From positions 124,001 to 188,000 of the forward strand of contig JABCPU010000011.1 of NCBI GenBank assembly GCA_016800925.1: a DNA stretch of 64,000 nt, given 5' to 3'. Of this stretch, positions 1 through 9,975 are shown piece after piece. The stretch's first letter is position 1, and each line of letters opens with the position of its first letter. The position numbers and the translations under genes were made by a program. This DNA comes from Suillus spraguei (taxonomy: Eukaryota; Basidiomycota; Agaricomycetes; Boletales; Suillaceae). The notes beneath the pieces were generated by a model that saw only the letters and a list, made by a program, of their open reading frames with translations, was not told the DNA's origin and searched no databases.

Positions 1-148
1 ACATCGTTCTCGTCGTTCGTAGTTCCAAGAAAGCGTTACAACTATCTCTCTGTTTCCCGACTACACGAGCTCATGTTGCAATATTCCGCCCAACCAATTC
101 CTCTTCCTCTTCCCTATAAACAGAATCGTACTAAAGAAACTCTTCATA

Positions 149-2912
149 ATGACTACCCACATTCACATTCTCGTCTTTTCAACAGGCGCTTCGCCAAAGA
201 ACCACTTCGCAAACAACAGCCTTCTTCGGTTCCACCCGTTTTACCAATTCTATTCCATCCCCCCCAGTTCCAATTTCTATTCCATCTCCAATTCCATCCC
301 CACTCATACCACCACCAAGTCCAACTCTTCCTTCAGTGTCCTCTCTCATAGAGGATGTATTGGCTCCAGGCGACCTCATCGGCGAGGACTTACTTCTCCA
401 GGGTGAACCAGTTCGTCCTTGCGTCCTCGCCCCAATAGATATGAATACTGCAAAAGAATTCGAAGTCGTTCGTAGACTAGGAACAGGCAGCTATGCAGTC
501 GTCTATCTCGTTCGTGAAGTCATCTCTCGCATCCCTATCAGCGAGGATGGCCACGTCGGCGTCCTCGACCTCGATCCCACCCCTCCACCTATTGTCTACG
601 GTAGAAACTTTGCTCTCAAAGTCCTCTCAAAGGCAAACCTCGACTCCGAAGCTCTCACAGCACAGCTCACCGAGGTCACAATCCACCAGTCCCTCTCCCA
701 ACATCCAAACATAGTCACACTCCATCGTACGCTCGAGACGGACGCTTTTCTCTTACTTGTCCTGGAGTTTGTCCCGGGTGAAGATCTCTTTTATTTCCTC
801 GAGCAAGCACGCGATCACTATGCCCCAGACGAGAGCACAGAGAGCAAGACTCCTCCTACCCCCTCTCTTCTCGCCACTCTACACCCCTCCGCATTGCTAA
901 GCCACACCCGTCTCAGACTCATCGCAAGTATGTTCGCACAAATGTGCGATGCAGTCGCCGCATGCCATGACCAGCGCGTCTTTCACCGCGATATCAAGCC
1001 AGAAAACTTTATCGTCACAGACGGCTATGCACCTTCTTCCTCTTCAGACATCATGGAACGCAAAGTCCTAGTCAAGCTCACAGACTTTGGTCTAAGCACA
1101 AACGAGGTAGAAAGCGCCGACATGGATTGTGGGAGTGCACCCTACATGAGCTTCGAGTGCCGTAACAATGTAGCTCCGACCTACAGCCCCGAGAGGAGCG
1201 ACGTCTGGAGTCTTGGTATCGTCTTAATCAACATGTGTGTTGCTTTCTTGTCGATAAATAACAATTTCTGATATTGGTGTCAGGTTGTACCACTATAATC
1301 CATGGACAGACACCTCTGACGGCGCCTGTTCCTCTTTTTCCCTTTTCCGCACACATGGCGCCCACTTTTTTATGCAGCGCTTTACGGGCATGACCTGGCC
1401 CGTCGCCGAGTTCCTTACCCAGCGTGTATTTGTCCTCCCTCCCTTCGACGCCAACCACATGCCCGTCACCGCCCGTCAATTCGGTGCATGGATCAAGGAC
1501 CTTCCTACCCTCCTTTGCGACCGCGAGTCTCACAGAGGCCACAAGCGTGTCCTCAGCACAGCCTCATCAACACTTGGCCACCCCCTCTCCTCATGCCCGC
1601 CCTCTCGCCGCCCCTCCTCCCGTGCAGCACTCCGCACTCCACTCGTATGCAGCAGGTCTTTGAGCAGAGCTCCAAGCGTCGGTAGTGTCCTCGTTGAAGA
1701 GCCCGAAGACCTCTCTCGCGAGTGTCAAGGCGAGCACAACGAAGACGAAGACGGCCGCTCGCGGTCGACCAAGAAACGGGGAAAGCGCGGGTCGCGAAAA
1801 GCAGGGCAGAAAACAACGACGGATGAGACCCTGCAGACGCTCGCTGTTGCTTCGCAGAGTTTGGCACGGGAGATCAGTCTTGCTAGTCGGGGTGCGAGCC
1901 GCTCTTCGTCGCTTGGGATCGTTAATTTGGGCAGAAATGCGAGCCATGCTTCGAGTGTTGCGAGGCATGCGGCTGTGGAGGCGGAGGCCCGAGGCCTGTG
2001 GTCGTGAAGAAGCCGAGCAAATGGAAGTTGGGCTTTGGAAGCGGCAAGACTATTGTATCTACGCCCACGGAAGAGGCACCAACGACGGGCACCGCGAGCA
2101 ACGTCACTACTCTTATCATGGGGCTCTCCCAACCTGCGCCGAATCCAAACCTCAGTCTCAAAACCTCACCGTACATCTCGCACAGCAGTGTCAATGTCAA
2201 CTCGAGCGCGAGCGTGAATGGGAGTGGTGCACATACGCCCCTTACGAGACAGCGGAGTCCGGCGGATGAGGCGGGTACGTGGGCGCGTGGACGGAGACCT
2301 GGTTCGTCTACGTTTAGCACTGCGTTTTCTACCGCTGCTCCTTCCATCAACATCAACGGAAACTTCAACGTCAACGCAAACGGGAGTGTAAGAGGCCATT
2401 CACCCCCAGGCAGCGTCCAAAGCAACAACTGGCGAAGCTCAATGAGCAGCGCAAGCACTAGCACATCCGCATTCACACGATACAGCAATTCAAGCGCGAG
2501 AAGTGTATCAACAACTGCTACGAGTGTGAGTAGTGGGAGCTGGAGGAATGGAGGGCAGGCTGCGGCACAGGTTCCTAAGAATATCAAGAGTACGTATCTT
2601 TTACTTTTGCGGCAACGTCGTTGACGTGGGTTGGTAACAGTCATGACCGGTGTCCCATGGGAACTTGACCAGCTTCCGCGACAGCTCCATCCTAATCCCG
2701 TAGGCGATATATTCGGACAGCCCCCCCAGCGGAAACCGCGGACAAGGAAATCGAAGCTGGACACGATTAGCGAGAGACCTGCGCCTGTGAGAGATGCTGC
2801 TACTAGCACGACTGATTTGGGGGGTGTTGGGGGTGAGGAGGAGACGCCAAAGAAGGTGCAGAAGGGCCAGATCAATGCGCTGGCAAAGATGCTATCTGCT
2901 TTGAGGCGGTGA
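149..2912 (+). CDS. Ran1/Ksp1-type Ser/Thr protein kinase (frame breaks)
   Basis: Protein kinase of the fungal Ran1/Ksp1 kind. The kinase domain is clear: G-loop GTGSYAVVYLV, lysine motif FALKVL, catalytic loop HRDIKPENF, DFGLS, GSAPYMSFEC and SDVWSLGIVL. A 49-nt intron (1235-1283) joins INM to LYHYNPW. A Ser/Arg-rich low-complexity tail follows. A 51-nt intron (2590-2640) precedes a conserved C-terminal piece (VPWELDQLPRQLHPNPVGDI, ending at 2912). Two places do not read through. The conserved Pro-rich N-terminus is open in one frame from about 153 but contains no ATG; the ATG at 149 is in another frame and 336 is only GTG. Near 1985-2003 the frame ends in TGA (2005-2007) while the expected continuation (KKPSKWKLGFG) is in the next frame. 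Either small indels (sequence error or mutation) or unseen splicing. Family call firm, exact model not. Confidence 0.82.
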
Positions 2913-3662
2913 TGCGGTGGAGGTGTACGTTGTGGAAGTCGGAAGTGTGGTGTGTTTTTGTTGTTCTTGTTAGATGGCTTATGGCCTGTAGGTGCTGTTG
3001 TCTGAAGAGGCGGTCGATGTATTGTATGTTACCCAACTACTTACGGTGCGAACACTAGCCTTTTTATTGTTGTAATCCATCCGCTCATGCTGGCTTTGGG
3101 TGCAGGCTCAGACCGTTGTGCATATTTTGTGCTGCTGCTTCTCATCTGTGCATACAATTCCTTGGCGCAAGCGTGAAACTGGTGCAAGTCTCGAAAAATC
3201 ATAATCAAACCATCGCATTTTCATACATTGTTGCAAAAACTCAAACTCAAACAATTACGCTCGCTCTTGGACTGTATCACACCATTACAATTACTATAGA
3301 TTCTTTTTTTTCGATAAGATGCGGAAAACGTAAATTCGCCGGTATTGGCCTTCCTGTCGCTCATTACTCGTTTCTCGTCGTAAACCCACACGTCATTCAT
3401 TGAATTTCGGACATCTTATGTATGTTATATTTGCGGTGGTTACAATCCGATGATTTTTGTGCGCCACGTGTGTATGTATGTATATATGCAGAGAAAACGG
3501 TAAGGGAGGACGAAAGTTGACGCGTGCCGCTGATGACCACTAAATGTCAATCTATGGCGCGAGATGATGAGCCGGCGACGAAAAATGTCGCCGGCACGTG
3601 CGTGCGTGCGTATGATGGTATCGATACGTAGAACACAATCACCAAAAGTCAATTTCCTAGAC
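2913..3662. other. Convergent intergenic region
   Basis: Space between the 3' ends of the kinase (+) and cyclin (-) genes. No protein-like ORF was found. It contains T-rich stretches and short GTGC/GTAT runs around 3470-3610. Probably 3' untranslated sequence of both genes. Confidence 0.5.
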
Positions 3663-4617
3663 CTATGGGGGTTTCTTCAACGAATGCTGCAACGCAGCAA
3701 ACGCCATGTTCTGTTCGATAGTAGGGAGCGTCGCAATGTCTCCCACAACGCTTGAAGACTCGCGGGTGCCCAAGAGGCTAAACGACGGACGATGGCGGAC
3801 TTGAACGTCCATAGGGGACGCTGAGCGAGACGAGATGCTGTCCATATCGCTATCCTCCACCTCTGACTCCGCGCCTTCAAGCAAAAAGCGACCCGAGCTA
3901 TCCGTCCTAATGAGATTGATGTAATATTCCTGAAGGACTTCGCGGGTGCACTGCAAAAATGAGATGTAAGAAGACGGGATGAGAGAAGGAGGGATCTTGC
4001 GAACCATTAAGCGCCAGTCTATTGCGCGAAGGAATTCGCGTTCGAGAACGTTTAGTTCTGGTACGGGGATGCCGCCTACGCGGGCGTAGAGGGCGTTTGT
4101 GCAGAAGGAGTCGCAGAGGCCTTTGCTGCAGACTGTGATGGATGCGATGATGAAGCGGTGGCAGGTGAGAGAGGAGAGGGTGAAGAGGGGGATTCGGGCG
4201 CAGATTTGATCAACGTAGTGTAGGGTGAGGAGAAGGCATGATTTCTGTGAGTAGGTTTCTGATGAGCTGCTTAGATGGATGATTTGAATGGATACGGACC
4301 TCTACTTTTGTCCACTTGATTATGCGCCGAAGATAATCGAGAATGCTGATGTTTGGGACGGCTCTCGAGTGAAATCGTGTGAGGCTCTCGCTGGGATACA
4401 GATAAGGAGGATAACATGAGATATAGGGGATGACATACGGTAGAAGTGGTATCTTGTCATTATGAGCGATCAATCGTTCAAGCATATTAGCTTTAGATGT
4501 CCATTAGATCTGAATGGAAGAATTTCGAGTTGGATGTTTACCTATGAGAAGAGCAAGACTGTCTATCTCGGCGACCTCAAATGTAGCGGGCAACGTGACC
4601 CTCGTCGATGAGTGCAT
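3663..4617 (-). CDS. PHO80-like cyclin
   Basis: Cyclin of the PHO80/Pcl type, which activates a Pho85-like CDK. Five exons with consistent phases: 4617-4542, 4490-4439, 4390-4300, 4244-4005, 3950-3663, giving 248 aa. The cyclin box is recognisable in order: LERLIAHNDKIPLLPE, LTRFHSRAVPNISILDYLRR, LTLHYVDQI, SLTCHRFIIASITVCSKGL, CTNALYARVGGIPVPELN, LEREFLRAIDWRL. The start is the ATG at 4617; an upstream ATG at 4624 is out of frame. The tail (EVEDSDMDSISSRSASP and later) is acidic and Ser-rich, likely disordered. Introns are 48-55 nt with GT-AG ends. The last donor (GTTCGC) is unusual but the phase is right. Convergent with the kinase gene. The CDK partner is inferred from the family. Confidence 0.87.
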
Positions 4618-4869
4618 ACTGTGCACCCATTGCCGCTCCTAATGGAATAGAATCAAAGAAGTATCGTGTCTGAGAAGCTCAAAGACAAGTTCTAAAAACA
4701 ACTCCCATTCAACGAGATGAAATCAGCCTAGTTCTAATCCCCACACGACCAAACAAATTCACATCCAACAGAAGCCGTACATAAACGGCTTGGGTCCATT
4801 ATCAGCCAGTCATATTTACCGATTACAACTCGTGGGGGAAACGTCGCTGCTCTCAGACGTGTCAGTGTC

Positions 4870-5720
4870 GTACACCTGTTCAGGACGATTTCGAGGTTGA
4901 GATTAAGAGCGGAAGATATGTCTGATGGACGATCCTTTGTTCACCTACTATCTGCAGAAACATACAGGCACCACCGCTGGTAATCAAGGGCCTCAGGGAC
5001 AAAGAGAAGGCGGAGGATTCGCCTACATCAAAGCACAACTACGGATCAGCCACCACCAGCGCCGAAAAGTTTACTCAGGCTCCCGTTGTAACTCTCCCAG
5101 ACACATGTATCATTGTTCCGCCCAAGATGGGTCTTGTCGCACTGATCGTGCTTCTCCGTTCATTTCTTGCTCACCCACAATGTCAAAAGGTCAGCCGCAG
5201 ACACCCTTGCTTTTCACTGGCGCCTGCTAGGCAATTCATCGATGGATAGGGAAAAGACGGAGAGTCCTGGGTCTGGCGAAGACAAGAGTGACGACGAAGA
5301 TAACAAGGCCAATGAATCCGCCGAAGAGAATAAATCGCTGCAGTCTTCCGACCTCATGGTTCCCTCTCTCTACGTGGATTCACAGCTATTCCTTCGTCAA
5401 ATTCGTCCTTTTTACGCGTCCGTGGCATCCTCAGGGATTTGGTGTAAAAAGGTTTCGAGTGCGTGCGATAGAGGTGTCACTTTCTGTGGTGTATTTTGCA
5501 CCGCAAAGAGCTCACTTTGATTTCGAGAGAAGTCGAGCGTGCGTTGACGTATTTTTGCAGTCTTGCAGAACGCTGAATTTGCTCGGAGAACAATCATCGA
5601 ACGAGAAGCACATCCATGTCCATCGTCTTCACATCGATCATATCGCAAAGCATTTGCCTTGCGTGAAGCGTTGAAGATTACTGACGAAGTGGCCAGTAAC
5701 GCTGTGGCTCGCGTCCGCTG
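4870..5720. repeat. Duplicated segment, copy 1 (partner 13310-14340)
   Basis: This stretch matches 13310-14340 in order and orientation with many substitutions and indels. Shared landmarks include CTTGTCGCACTG and CGTGCTTCTCCGTTCATTTC (near 5130-5170 and 13560-13600), ACGGAGAG/ACGGAAGG, and GAACGCTGAATTTGCTCGGA near 5570 and 14230. Short ORFs on both strands are not conserved in frame between copies, so no gene is called. A short hydrophobic run readable in both copies (VALxVLLRSFLA) may remain from an old signal peptide or membrane segment. It travels with the NACHT duplications. Confidence 0.6.
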
Positions 5721-6288
5721 AACTTGGAAAACAATACGAAGTCAGCTGGCGCAGAGTAACAAATGCAAAATATTGTCTGTGTGCAGGGCTGTCGAAGAAG
5801 GGCTGTACGCACGCTGGCTTACTAGAGTTCCTATAATCAATCTACTACATAAATATTGTCCGCGATACACTGAAACACAAGCTTTCAATATCACTGCCTT
5901 TTGGCTAATAGCTAAGCGGACTAAGTTACAGATGATTGCCAGTAGGATCAATGAATTTCAGATTGCATCAAGCGTTGCCTGGAATTCACTTGTCTATGAC
6001 TATCGACTGTAGATGACAGGGCTTCGTCAGTGGACTATGAGTTACCATACAAAAAATAGTACATGCAAAAATACATTCTCGTCAAGTCATCAGCAACCTC
6101 TACGATAGTGCGTTCGAACAGGTTTTTGGTGTCAACAATACTAACATTGTCAAGCACTCATGGATTCACCGATAGAGCGCCGGGCTGCGCGTGAGTAACG
6201 GTCTACTTAGTAAGAGTCAGGACTGAAGATGAGGGAGAATTCCAAGGCGTCATGTCATAGACCGAATATTTTGGAACACAAGATGACA
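5721..6288. other. Flank downstream of NACHT copy 1
   Basis: No gene seen. From about 6020 the sequence resembles 9140-9420, the flank downstream of NACHT copy 2 (shared TACCATACA, AAAAATACA, GACTGAAGAT and GGAGAATT words). The duplicated unit therefore included 3' flanking DNA. Confidence 0.5.
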
Positions 6289-9055
6289 TCAGTTGTAGCT
6301 ACCTTGAATCGTTGAAATACACACCTTTACAAATTTTTGCCCTTCGGATGAGACGACAAGGCAAGACCGCAAACTCTCCAAACACCACCACTCCATTTCC
6401 AACCAAGCGATTGTGTGATCATTCCAAAAAGCGTGGAATAAATGATTGAGCGCGTCATCCCATGGATTGGGGGCACGCGAGAGATGTACGGCCCAGTTGT
6501 GACAAGCATATTTGAAAGCGTCAGAAGCTGCTCGACTGCGTTCCAATGTTTCGTTTGCGAAACTCCCAAAGACATTCATAGTATGAATTATCTCCCTGTC
6601 TGGTAGAAGACTTTCTGTTATTGCAAAGGTAGAATGATGCTGGCGCCGTAGTGCCAGGAAAACCGGAAACATCGAGAAATCTGGCAAGGTCTTGAACTGC
6701 TGGATTGCTTGAAAAGTTGGTAGATTCCTGGTAATGATATAGATATACTCGTTGATTTCCTCCGATGTCCTTAAGAATTCTTCCATTGTCATCCAGACGG
6801 AGGCCGAAGGAGTGGACTGCCGCGCTTGGCCATGGGGTGTCTGCAGCCAGTCTCGCCCACACAGGGTTTGCAGCCAGTCTCGCCCTCCCCGGGTCTGCAG
6901 CCAGTCTTGTCCCCCCTGGGTCTGCAGCCAGTGCTTCCCCCCCAGGTCTGCAACCAATCTCGTGCTCCCTGGGTTTGCAGCCACCATTGTCTTCCCAGGG
7001 TCAGCAGCCAGTCTCGTCCTCCCGGGGTCCCCAGGCACCCCCGTCCCTCGCGGGTTTGCAGCCACTCTCGTCTTCCTGTCATCTTTCCCGGTTCCGCAGC
7101 CAGTCTTGTCCTCCTTGAGTCCGCAGCCACTGTCGACCTCCCCCGTTCAGCAGCCACTGTCGGCCTCCCTGGGTCTGCAGCCACTCTCGACCTTCCTGGG
7201 TCTGCAGCCACTCTTGCCCTCTCCAGGTCTGCAGCCACACTCGTCCTCCCCGAGTTTGCAGCCACTCTCGTACACCTGAGGTCTGCAGCCACAATTGTCC
7301 TTCCTGTGTCTGCAGCCAGTCTCGTCCTCTGTGTCCGCAGCCAGTCTCGCCCTCCCAGCGAGTCTCGTTCTCCCAAGGTCCGCAGCCAGTCTCGTCCTCC
7401 CCGGGTCTGCAGCCAGTCTTGTCCTCCCGGGGTCCACAGCCACTCTCGATCACCCGGGGCCGGTAGCCACTCTCGTCCTCCCTGGGTCTGTAGCTAGTGT
7501 CGTCCTCCCTGTATCTGCAGCCAGTGTCGTCCTCCTTGGATCTGCAGCCAGGCATGCCCGTCCACAGTTCCCAGCCATAATTGTAAATCTGGGACGCGGT
7601 CTCAAAGCCACAGCATGCAGGTCACAACTGACTCTGGTGGCCGAACAAGGAACGCTAATGGGTCTTTTAACTTATGGGGATCCTCAGGTTCCATAGCTTT
7701 GCTTTGCTTCTTCAATTCTGATAGTGCATTCAAGGACGCCATGCTTTCTGGAATCTCTTTCATCATCAAGCGAAGAGTCGAGCCAGCAAGTAGGGAGTGA
7801 GCTGATGCAATATTGCGTACTTGAGGGAGGCCGCAGTTTGAAGGGTTGGAAACATAGTCACGAATGGACGAGTGATAAATATTCACGGGGAGAATGCTGT
7901 CTGTAGGGATATCTATCACAGACCGTAGCTGTATCAACGTTGTCTGAACATCCCTCCCCAATCCAGGGCCAAGAAGTGTTGAGATTTGCAAGATGGGAAG
8001 AGGGTCCTTGAGGGCAGCAACAATGGACAAGTGTAGGTATGCCCGCTTGGGGTCGGCACACGTGGAGAGAATACAGTCGTATAACCTGTACACCTCCGTT
8101 CCTGGCAGCAGCTTGCTCGTCAGCTTGAGCATGAGTTGCAGCCAATCATGCGGATCATTGTCTTCATCATCAATAATGAATTTCATCATCGTGGACACAA
8201 CGATGAAACGTCTCCCTGCTCGGCTCGCCAGCTTCTCAAGGTCAGCCTCTGATGGCTGAGGGAAATCGGGATGGCGACTTTTCAGCTCTTTGAAGGAATG
8301 CCGCAAGAAAGTACAGATGTCGTTGTCAACGTCTGCGCCGTCTAATGAGATGATGCCACCGTCCCCAGAAATTTTCACAGGTATCTCCTGCACCAAAGGG
8401 CGCACTTCCTCGTTCTGAAAGGCTTTGAAGATATGGGATTCTGAGCGACTTATGAGCAGAATGTGGGTCACAGGAATGTCAGGATCACGAAGAACCTGTG
8501 CAATGGAAAGGATGAGATCGGTAAGTTCGGATTCAGATGTGCATTCATCAAGGGCATCGACAACAAATGACAAAGGCAGACATCCGTGCAATCGGTGGGG
8601 CAGTTTCCGGAGGGGTTGGAGAAAAAGAACCTCCATCTGGTCGCAGAGAGGCGTGTCTGGGCCTAGTATAGCGGGATTATTGCGGATCGTTCTGTTCACA
8701 TCCTGCTTGATGCTTAGAAAATTGGTTGCAAGCTGGTAGACGAGCGTCGCGAAGAAATATCCAGCTGTGGAACGTTTGGTGTGCTTCCGCGAGAAAAAGA
8801 ATGTTCCCGCTAGCCGCTTTTCGATATTTGTCTCTTCGGTTATTTTTAGACCTCTCATCTTGTCGGCTACTGTAAACGCAACGACAGACTTTCCAACGCC
8901 AGCCGTGCCATGCACCCAAATGAGATTATTCCTGTGTTGCCTGGGAACCCGTGGATGTATTTGAGAAGGTCTTCCCGAGTGTCTTGCAAACATTTCGGGT
9001 GGGGCTGGCGCTCACGGGAGTTGTATTGAGCGCTGGTGACAGCCACCTGGGACAT
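6289..9055 (-). pseudogene. NACHT NTPase with 9-aa repeats, copy 1 (pseudogene)
   Basis: Relic of the same gene as copies 2 and 3. A NACHT block remains (8993 down to 7602): Walker A GTAGVGKS, Walker B LSFVVDALDE, LLISRSE. Lesions relative to the other copies: a 4-nt deletion near 8930-8940, which puts the N-terminal segment (SQVAVTSAQYNSRERQPHPK) out of frame with the NACHT block; CTT-CGA-GGA-GAC replaced by CTT-TGA-GAC, giving a stop at 7602-7604; another in-frame TAG at 7494-7496; and frame changes in the repeat array (7560-6840). The C-terminal helical domain (VWMTMEEFL to MEWWCLESLRSCLVV) is open again from about 6950 to 6289. The first exon is missing: homology begins at 9055 (ATGTCCCAG), and upstream DNA is unrelated to the 5' ends of the other copies. 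Confidence 0.85.
6840..7560 (-). repeat. 27-bp repeat array of NACHT copy 1 (about 26 units)
   Basis: Degenerate tandem 27-bp units, most carrying CTGCAG. On the minus strand they encode variants of GGRDWLQTQ, but the WLQT frame shifts along the array, so GGRDWLQT, REDETGCR and PGRTRLAAD readings alternate. More diverged than the arrays of copies 2 and 3, as expected for a pseudogene. Confidence 0.85.
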
Positions 9056-9426
9056 GGATTCACTTGTACATCGCTATCAATTGTAGTCAGATGCAAGGCT
9101 TTCAATCGCTCTGCTTCTATGCAGCACTGGCGAAGTGGTGGGCTATCAAATACCATACATTACGAAATGGGTAAAAACAGCAGATACAAAAATACAGTCC
9201 CATCATCAAAGTACGGTCAGGAGCAGCCATTACAACAGGCTTTTAGAACGTGCCACTGCTCGAGATCGAGAAAATTGAAAATTCGAAGTTGGCATGAATA
9301 ATAGGTTTAACGTTCGTGAATAGTAGCACCGAGATGCGCGTTGGTAACGGCCCAAGAGTCCTGGACTGAAGATAAAGGAGAATTTCAAGGTGTGAGTTAC
9401 GTCATGGACTGAAACGTAAGGCAACA
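9056..9426. other. Spacer between NACHT copies 1 and 2
   Basis: No gene seen. It resembles 6020-6290 and so is the duplicated 3' flank of copy 2. Copy 1's normal 5' end (MSDDQ exon and first intron) is absent here. Confidence 0.5.
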
Positions 9427-9975
9427 TCAGTTGTGGCTACCTTGAATCATTGAAACACGCACCTTGACAATTTTTTGCCCTTCCGATAGAATGACAAGGC
9501 AAGACCGCAGACCCTTCAAACACCACTCCATTTCCAGCCAAGCGATAATATGATTATTCCAAAAAGCGTGGAATATATGGTTGAGTGCGTCATCCAATGG
9601 ATTTGGGGCACGCGAGAGATGTACGGCCCAGTTGTGACAGGCGTACTTGAGAGCGTCGGAAGCTGTTCGACTGCGCTCCAGTGCTTCATTGGCGAAACTA
9701 CCAAAGGCATTTATAGCGTAAATTATCTCCCTGTCTGGTAGAAGATCTTCTGGTGTTGCAGAGGTGGAATGATGCTGGGGTCTTAATGCCAGGAAAACCG
9801 GAAACATCAAGAAATCTGGCAGGGTCTTCAACTGCTGGATTACTTGAAAAGCTGGTAAATCCCTGGTAATGATATACTGGTTGATTGCTTCCGTTGTCCT
9901 CAAAAATTCTTCTATTGTCACCCAGACGGAGGCCGCAGGAGTGGACTGCCACGCTTGACCATGGGGAGTCTGCAA
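9427..9975 (-). other. C-terminal domain of NACHT copy 2, out of frame
   Basis: Open frame continuing the repeat reading (QTPHGQAWQSTP) into the helical domain conserved in all three copies: VWVTIEEFLRTTEAIN, FQVIQQLKTLPDFLMFPVFL, KYACHNWAVHLSRAPNPLDD, FWNNHIIAWLEMEWCLKG. It belongs to the gene starting at 12717, but two single-base losses in the array (near 10312 and 10368) put it in a different frame from the NACHT part. The end may be spliced: GTGCGT after VKV, an AACTGAT branch-like site and TTTCAG would give a short tail SMT and stop. Possible but unproven. Confidence 0.75.

Noticed and set aside
1922..2875. 317-codon minus ORF opposite the kinase tail
   Set aside because: Antisense to the conserved kinase C-terminus; hydrophobic low-complexity composition with no family features.
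6752..7696. Plus-strand ORFs over NACHT copy 1 repeats
   Set aside because: Shadow frames of the degenerate array.
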